64,000 nucleotides of DNA from Corbicula japonica. Its lineage: Eukaryota; Mollusca; Bivalvia; Venerida; Cyrenidae. The notes beneath the pieces were generated by a model. The model saw only the letters and a program-made list of their open reading frames with translations. It was not told the DNA's origin and made no database searches. Each line of letters begins with the position of its first letter. Within the stretch, counting starts at the first letter, position 1. Position numbers and translations under genes: made by a program. Shown one piece after another: positions 57,929-64,000 of this stretch. Where the stretch lies: the NCBI GenBank assembly GCA_038501625.1, contig JAZAYU010000085.1, positions 1,561,693-1,625,692 on the forward strand, read 5' to 3'.

Positions 57929-57986
57929 TTGCGTGGTAGGCGCTGTCGCAGTACGGTACGGGTGCGATCCCCAGTAGAGGCAATTC
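57929..57986 (+). repeat. Partial tRNA-derived SINE head
   Basis: Only the second half is visible: 'gtggtaggcgctgtcgcagt' then B-box 'ggtgcgatccccagtag'. Confidence 0.55.
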
Positions 57987-58224
57987 AATATCATTTCTTT
58001 ATAGTAACGTTTTTGAAAATTACAAAACCCACTCCGAGGAATGTTTGATAGACTTATATGAATACATCATATATGCCAGAATTCTGACAGCATTATCTCT
58101 AAATGCTGCCGGGAGACGTGTCATAATCATGAAAGATTGAAAGATATCGCCCAAAGTATCGACAAGAACACCACCTCTAGCTTTGATTTAGTGTTAACAA
58201 ATGCAAGAACTATTTTTATTCAAG

Positions 58225-58490
58225 CTCATGCACCACGCGGAATGAGTAAAGATGTAACAGTGTAAGGGATTAATCCCGAGCGCTGAAGCCGAAAAATTAG
58301 GGATACGATAATGCTTAAATTTAATAATCGATAAATGTTAACTTTCAAGCTAGGAAAAAATTATTGCGCCATGCAGAATGAATAAAGCTGTAGGAATGTA
58401 AGAGATTAATCCCGGGCCTCTGTCGCGGATAAAGTAGGGATCCAAACATACCTTAATTTAGTAACTGATTAATGTTTCAAGAAACAGTTA
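58225..58490. repeat. Two-copy direct tandem repeat, about 137 bp
   Basis: 'gaatgagtaaagatgtaaca' with 'gggattaatcccgagcgctg' recurs as 'gaatgaataaagctgtagga' with 'agattaatcccgggcctctg', followed in both by a diverged AT-rich tail ending 'aatgttaactttcaag' or 'aatgtttcaag'. Confidence 0.75.
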
Positions 58491-58828
58491 CAATAAAAAT
58501 ATATACCGGGTATTACAGGAAACACTACATAATTGGTCTACATATAACAAACAATTGGCCTAAAAAGCTAAACTGATAGTAAAAAATTATCAACAGTCCC
58601 TCCAAGTAATTGTAAGGGTAAATGTCGCTTTAAGATCTGCATTTTATTATCCAGATATGCTAATCGCAGAAAGTTAGCCACGGCTGGTTCGCTACTATAA
58701 CTAAAATTTGCTTACGATATTCAAGATGAGACGTTAAACGAGGTCCAGTGTAAAGGTGCTATACACCGGGCACTTAAAAGAACCAGGAACGATTCTGTAG
58801 AGTCCGATCAACCTTTGTTGGGATTTTC

Positions 58829-58920
58829 CCGGCTAGCTCATTCGGTAGCGTTGTCGGAATTGCATGGCTAGGCGCTCTCGCCGTGACGGTTCGGGTTTTT
58901 TCTCCCAGGTAGAGACAGCA
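58829..58920 (+). repeat. tRNA-derived SINE head
   Basis: 'cggctagctcattcggtagc' (A box) with 'ggctaggcgctctcgccgtg' and B-box-like 'acggttcgggttttttctcc'. The same type as 57929 and 49905. Confidence 0.7.
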
Positions 58921-59794
58921 TCATTTGAAATTCACTTTAGCGCTTTATTTCTGCAGTCTGGCAGCCGTAAAAAGTCTTACCATAGAAAAGTATGAAAAGT
59001 TAGAAATGAAAAAAAAAAATTAATGATAGTATCAAACACAATAGGTATTTCCGAGGCGGAACACATTTATTTCTGTTTTTTTTTGTTTTTTTTTTTTTTG
59101 GCATGGTCTTATTTCTGGTTTTTGGTATGGACCTTTTTCTGATTTTTGGTATGAAGTTTTATTCGAAATGTAATAACATTGTTGCAAAGATCAAACTCTT
59201 CGGAACTCATATTTAAACGAATTATATTCAATGGATTATTGTTTCTTTTTCTAAGAAATCTTTCATATGGCTAATGTACAAAATAATTGATAGTGGTTTA
59301 GATCAAAACTTATAAAATGGATCTTTATTGAAGATAATTTTAAAAATTGGGTTGCATCTATGAAGGTTTTATTAGACGGGATTTTTAACATAAGAAAAAT
59401 ATCAGTATAGTAAGATCTGTCTTGAATTTTAAGATATATACTCTCTTAAGTTTAAAGCTATAGAATATTCCTACTTTTGAAATCACACATTTCATTATCC
59501 TAATTAATATATAAAGTTAATTAATTTGCTTCTAGCGAATAGTTTAGCTAAGCAATATTATTAATTGCGTAAAGATATAGGTTGTTGTAGTTATTTTACG
59601 AAAATAAATCACTTTAAGTAGGACTCGGGTGCCAAACCTTCTCAAAGATGAATAAACAGTACTTATTAATAAACAAAATGCTCGGATTATAGATAATTAT
59701 GGAAAATCTGATAGGAATTTCATGAAAGTATGTCTGAGTGATCGCTTACCCTTAGGGACTGTGTAATCACACGACAAACTTGACTTTCTCCTGG
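58921..59794. other. No recognised gene
   Basis: AT-rich, with a poly(T) run at 59080-59098 after the SINE head and a short 'ttctggtttttggtatgg' repeat (59112-59155). Nothing else is seen. Confidence 0.4.
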
Positions 59795-59940
59795 GCTTAA
59801 GGTTATAAAGCTGAGATTAGAAACCAGTCTCAAATCTCGAGCATCTGATTGGCTGAAATGGCGACCAGTCGCCATTTCAGCCAATCACATACTTGAGATT
59901 TGAGACTGGTTTCCATGCTTTTGTAACCTTGGGCACAGAT
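59795..59940. mobile_element. Palindromic foldback element, family P, copy 13
   Basis: 'gggcttaaggttataaagct', then 'ctgaaatggcgaccagtcgc' and 'gagactggtttccatgct' and 'ttgtaaccttgggc'. Near full length. Confidence 0.92.
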
Positions 59941-60776
59941 CTACCTTCCACCTCACCTCCAAAAATTTAATTCTCTTTGCGTCATCAAATTTTGTGACAA
60001 CGTCACACATTTACCATTGCGTTGTTCACGCACTATTCATATTTCTCGTTTTCGATCGCTTTTGAAGACTTCATTTTCCCTTCCATCTATCACAATGTCG
60101 CAGATTTATGTTTGCACTTGTGTTTCATCATGTTGCATAACTCTTTTATTTAGGTTGTTTTAGCATTCGAGTTTGGTGGTTTCCGACTTCCATGCACTCT
60201 TTTTCTGTTAGGTTTGCTGCACTTCTCGTATTGCCTAGAAAGATTAGCTGTACATCATTGTTTACACAGCTTCGATGCTTCATTTAATCTGATAGAGAAA
60301 CAGTATCTGTTTTTATTTCACACAAACACGCCCGAGTTATGTTGCCTTGGAAAATTATGGAACAGACTACCCTGACACTTTGGTACCTAATGACCTGAAA
60401 TATGTACTTTTAAATATGTATAATTTGAAAAAAAATTACTTAATTTCGAGAGAACCCTCATTGCACCTGGAAATTAATATTTCAGGATTTATTTTTGATA
60501 AGGAAATCAATTGATGATTTGAGAGAACGGTTTTTGGAATCTGTTGTTTATTTTTCAACGATAAAAATATGACTTATCGCTTCGTTAAAACACGCTTATG
60601 GTCTTTGTTCGGTTTGAAAATATAAAAATATTAAAATATGGCTGTAATGGTTATAAGAAAATTTGATTTTAATTTTTAATGTCTGCTTTGTTTGCCAGTG
60701 GAACCAATTCTAATCACTTTTTTTGTTTCTGCAGACTGAAGACTTTTTTTTATAAACATTTCGTAATATTATATTA

Positions 60777-60913
60777 ATATCACATCCCATTGGGGGAAAC
60801 AGTACGAAATGTTAACCCGAGAGAAGTAATGTCAACCGAGGCGTTAGCCGAGGTTGACATTACCTTCTCAAGGGTTAACATTTCGTACTGTTTCCCCCAA
60901 TGGGATGTGATAT
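60777..60913. mobile_element. 137-bp foldback element, about 65-bp arms
   Basis: 'atatcacatcccattggggg' plus 'aaacagtacgaaatgttaac' is repeated inverted to 60913. Arms differ at only a few positions ('cccgagagaag' against 'cttctcaaggg'). The centre is 'gaggcgttagccgaggttga'. No coding capacity. It is unrelated to family P. Confidence 0.9.
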
Positions 60914-61165
60914 TTATTTTATTAACCGAACATTTGTTTCTTTAGAGATCTTGACTATGACCAAATTTCGTTTGGGAACAAAGTCAAGCGCCGGAAGTCC
61001 AAAATCAATAATGCTCAATAAGCGGCTACAAATAATGATCAAAATGCGTTTATCTCCCTTGGTCAATTACGCATGCGTAGAAGTTAATTTGTAATCGGAT
61101 TTCCAAGATATTTATTTTTAGATCCACGCGAGGGTGACATGATGCTGTCGCATATGTGACAGTGT

Positions 61166-61336
61166 ACAGTTATTTCATATGTGATTTGGTAACAGTCAAA
61201 CTGTTGGCCCGAGGTGGAGGGGATAATGTTTGAACTGTTGCCCGAGGCCATCGGCCGAGGGCAACAGTTCAAAATACTATCCCCGACAACGAGGGACAAC
61301 TGTTGACTGTTCCCAAATCAAATATGAAATAACTGT
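61166..61336. mobile_element. 171-bp foldback element
   Basis: The left arm 'acagttatttcatatgtgat' with 'ttggtaacagtcaaactgtt' pairs with the right arm ending 'aaatcaaatatgaaataact'. The centre is 'ttgcccgaggccatcggccg' with 'agggcaa'. Confidence 0.85.
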
Positions 61337-61337
61337 T

Positions 61338-61764
61338 TTATTACCTGATCAATTACTGTTTTAACAGTACTTACAGATGAAAAAAGGAACAAGAAAATAA
61401 TTTTGCAAATATGTTTTAATAAAACTTTTTAAATTTAACAATCTTGTAACTATGTCACATCGCCAACATTTTTATATCAGTAGGTTTTCATATTGTTTTC
61501 TTCTGTTATTTCATCAAAAAACTTAATGAAACTGTCATTTTGCTGACAAAGTTTTAATTTGTTTAAATACTTCACCACATTTTATTTATGGAGAAATAAT
61601 CATTGAAGTCTTTACTGTTCCACATGACGTCATGACGTCAGAGCACACGAGGGAAACAGTCGAAACTATTGACCGGTCAACAGTTCGCAAACATGGACTT
61701 GTTTAGAATTTCAGAAAACAGTCAAAACTACCAAATTACATTTATATAAGGTATCAGGTAATAA
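61338..61764. mobile_element. Possible element with 12-bp inverted ends next to the 61.2 kb foldback
   Basis: TTATTACCTGAT (61338-61349) is inverted at 61753-61764. The inside carries 'gaaacagtcgaaactattga' and 'ccggtcaacagtt', words that resemble the arms of the neighbouring foldback. The two may be one larger rearranged unit. Confidence 0.45.
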
Positions 61765-62314
61765 TAGCGATTATCTCCCTGTGACGTCACATTACGCTAT
61801 ATAGTAAACTAATCACGTGAGGTGTAATAATATGCATTACGCTGGTGTCAAAATGTATTTAGATTGTTTGATTTCAATTTATGTCTTTTTGGGGCTAACG
61901 AATACTATTATTTGTACAATTTTTTAAATGATAATTTAATCTTAGGTCGGTAAATAATGCAATGATATTCTGATGCAGTAATTTCAAAACGCAGAAATTC
62001 CAAAAACAACATCACAACAAGAATTCTTTGATAAAATGTCGTTCCTCGTGATCTTGTATTTAAAATATGTCAGAAGTTTTACAGCGATAATTCAAAGTTT
62101 ATCTTTCTTTGCCACGACCTCATGGTATGCACGGAAAGTAGGATTGGGAAAAATGAAAATGTTGATGCAAATGAATTCATATTTGCTATTTGTTATGCCA
62201 ATGTTTGTAACCCGAAAAGCAACTGTAAAGCTTTATGGTCAGCCTATTAAGCCTATTAAGCATCTGAAAGACACCATTAAAACTTGCTTAACTTCTGTCG
62301 CTTTCGGGCAACCA

Positions 62315-62462
62315 AAGAGTTAAACAAAGAGACCAATGTCAAAGAGATTGGAGACAAGAGTCAAATATCAACATACGATTGTTAAAAAAAGAGTAGTGTC
62401 CATTTCAGATGGTTGAGCTTTGAGGTTGGTCTCCTGTTTCAGTTTAATGATCTTGGGCACTA
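62315..62462. mobile_element. Palindromic foldback element, family P, copy 14 (degenerate)
   Basis: 'gagattggagacaagagtca', a lost core, then 'gctttgaggttggtctcctg' and the right end 'cagtttaatgatcttgggca'. Confidence 0.6.
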
Positions 62463-62907
62463 CTTTAAATGGTTAATTACCAAACATTCATATATTGTCA
62501 AGACTTCCGATTATTAAAACCCGCATTCACTGCTGAAATATGAAAATAGAAAATCGTAAAACTGTATCAAACTGTTACTTTCGGTGGATAAAATCTGAAA
62601 TTTTCGAAACATTATCATATCAGAAAGAAAAAGACACAAATTTGGCATCTATTTATCAGAACAGAGCAAAAACAGATTGTGGCTTATTTGATTATTTCGG
62701 TGATAATTCACCACCCATTATCATAATGTGATTGGCATTCGTTTGCATTTATTAAAATATGGTTATTGATGGAGATTTTGCTTACATTAACATCTTTGAT
62801 ATAGCAATAAAACGTTTTATATATACCCAGGTGAAAGTAATTGTTCATTACGGAAAAATGGTAAATCTGAAGGTCGTGGGACCGTCGAGATATTATTTAG
62901 TTATTTT

Positions 62908-63020
62908 GTTTCTTGATAGGTTATGTGAGGATATAATGCTGGTCTAAGGGTCATTTTACCCAAGATATAAGCTAGATATAACCAGACCGGCAATTATCCT
63001 CACATACCTTTTCAAGAAAC
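62908..63020. mobile_element. 113-bp foldback element
   Basis: 'gtttcttgataggttatgtg' with 'aggatataatgctggtct' pairs with 'agaccggcaattatcctcac' and 'ataccttttcaagaaac'. Arms are about 37 bp with a few mismatches. Confidence 0.8.
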
Positions 63021-64000
63021 CATATAATTGTTTTATTATATTGCAAAGGTACTTTACATTCGTTCAAATGGCGTCAAATGGTTGCGGAGTCGACCTTGCT
63101 TGTTATGCATTTCGCGTTGAAATTATTATTATAAAGTAAGAATGGGTGGTGGAAATATATAACAGGTAATTGTAAGTTCTTTTATAATGCAGAAACAGCT
63201 GTAAATGTAAATTATATCACTGAAGACATTTTCCCTTTACAAGTCCCATATATAGAAGATATTCATGGAGAATGTGTTTTCTCGAAATATCTCTAAAATA
63301 TAAATGGAATTCAAAACAGTATATTTTCCGAACAGCTACTGCAGATAATAATGTCTTCCATACAGAGTTCATGCGTATCTGCAACAGATTATAAGAATAT
63401 CTGTTTTAATTGCTTTCTAAACACTAGCATCCTCTCAATAAATAAAAAGATAATGCATGGCATGTGTTTTGAGTGCTGTGCTATCAGCACTGGCAGAAGG
63501 GTTAAATAAGATGCAAAGTCACGTGATCCAAATACTCTCTTCGCACACCGTTTACTGGTGTACACATTGAAGAAATAGATGAACAAGAAACTTTTAAAGC
63601 CATCGAGCACGACACGGATCAAGAGTTGTAATTGAAATGCATATTATTGTCCACGCCGCCTAGCGAGCACAACTCTTAGTGGCAAATTGTTCTAAGGCGG
63701 TAACCCTAAGGGTTCTGTTTTTCGTTAATTGTTTGTGGCGTCTATTTTGAAACTGATTATTGTATGACCATGCTCTATTCCCCTCTCTACTTTTTGGCTG
63801 TGTGGGAGGCTGTTTCTGCTGGATGTGGTCATTCCTGATATGCATATTCCACGTTTTCCATTACATTCACAATTATAAATATCGTGCTCAACGACCTTTA
63901 AAGGGCGTAGTAAATAACATCACTGATTGAATATACGAGGCGACGTTTTACGTTGATGATAAAGAAAGTGAGTTGCGCTCATCCGAGAGCTAGTCTGCGT
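63021..64000. other. No recognised gene
   Basis: Short open frames at 63389-63622 and 63660-63845 (minus) show no motif or splice support. The last 30 bases ('gagttgcgctcatcc') resemble the 4990-5030 repeat word. Confidence 0.35.

Noticed and set aside
62036..62323. 95-codon plus frame with hydrophobic N-terminus
   Set aside because: No family resemblance, no splice signals or promoter. It lies in a MITE-rich stretch and is too weak to call.

Overview
This window looks like AT-rich nuclear DNA of an invertebrate animal, most probably a bivalve mollusc or a close lophotrochozoan. The grounds are spliceosomal introns with GT/AG borders, very small exons, 5' untranslated introns, 5'-truncated non-LTR retrotransposons, tRNA-derived SINE heads and dense short inverted-repeat elements. 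Nothing prokaryotic or plasmid-like is visible. Protein-coding sequence makes up only a few per cent. Most open frames longer than 60 codons are chance frames, frames inside repeats or shadows. All gene models were made by reading splice sites and reading phase by eye; no alignment or database search was run.

Layout. 1.7-6.1 kb (+): a six-exon gene for a 116-residue protein resembling the Hemingway/CFAP97 (KIAA1430) ciliary family; its introns carry minisatellites and MITEs. 6.3-9.1 kb: two AT-rich minisatellites. 12.2-24.5 kb (-): ten phase-consistent exons of an acidic protein I do not recognise. It ends in a CaaX prenylation box (CVIL), and one intron appears to be GC-AG. A 3.1 kb LINE and a second LINE tail lie in its introns. 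25.5 kb (-): an isolated exon-like frame resembling half of a BIR domain. 26.5-30.3 kb (+): a tandem duplication of an N-terminal-RASSF-like gene (Ras-association domain). Copy 1 is intact (335 aa). Copy 2 is broken by an early stop and by a 161-bp MITE. 30.3-41 kb: no gene recognised; foldback elements, SINE heads and a TTAA-flanked (piggyBac-type) non-autonomous element. 41.3-43.9 kb (-): the 3' end of another LINE. 44.2-45.9 kb: a minisatellite with two higher-order organisations (about 63 bp and 161 bp). 46.5-47.2 kb (+): a candidate signal-peptide exon plus a small cysteine-containing exon. 49.9-58.9 kb: a degenerate repeat module in several copies, each near a tRNA-derived SINE head. 60.8-63.0 kb: several near-perfect foldback elements.

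The strongest repeat signal is one palindromic foldback family of about 130-150 bp with at least 14 copies across the window. It has near-complementary arms around a CCAAT-box-like core. One half-copy lies just outside a splice donor of the 12-24 kb gene.

How things fit together: the three genes are unrelated in function as far as can be seen (ciliary, prenylated acidic unknown, Ras-effector-like) and do not form a pathway. The window mainly shows how mobile elements fill introns, end close to splice sites and break duplicated genes.
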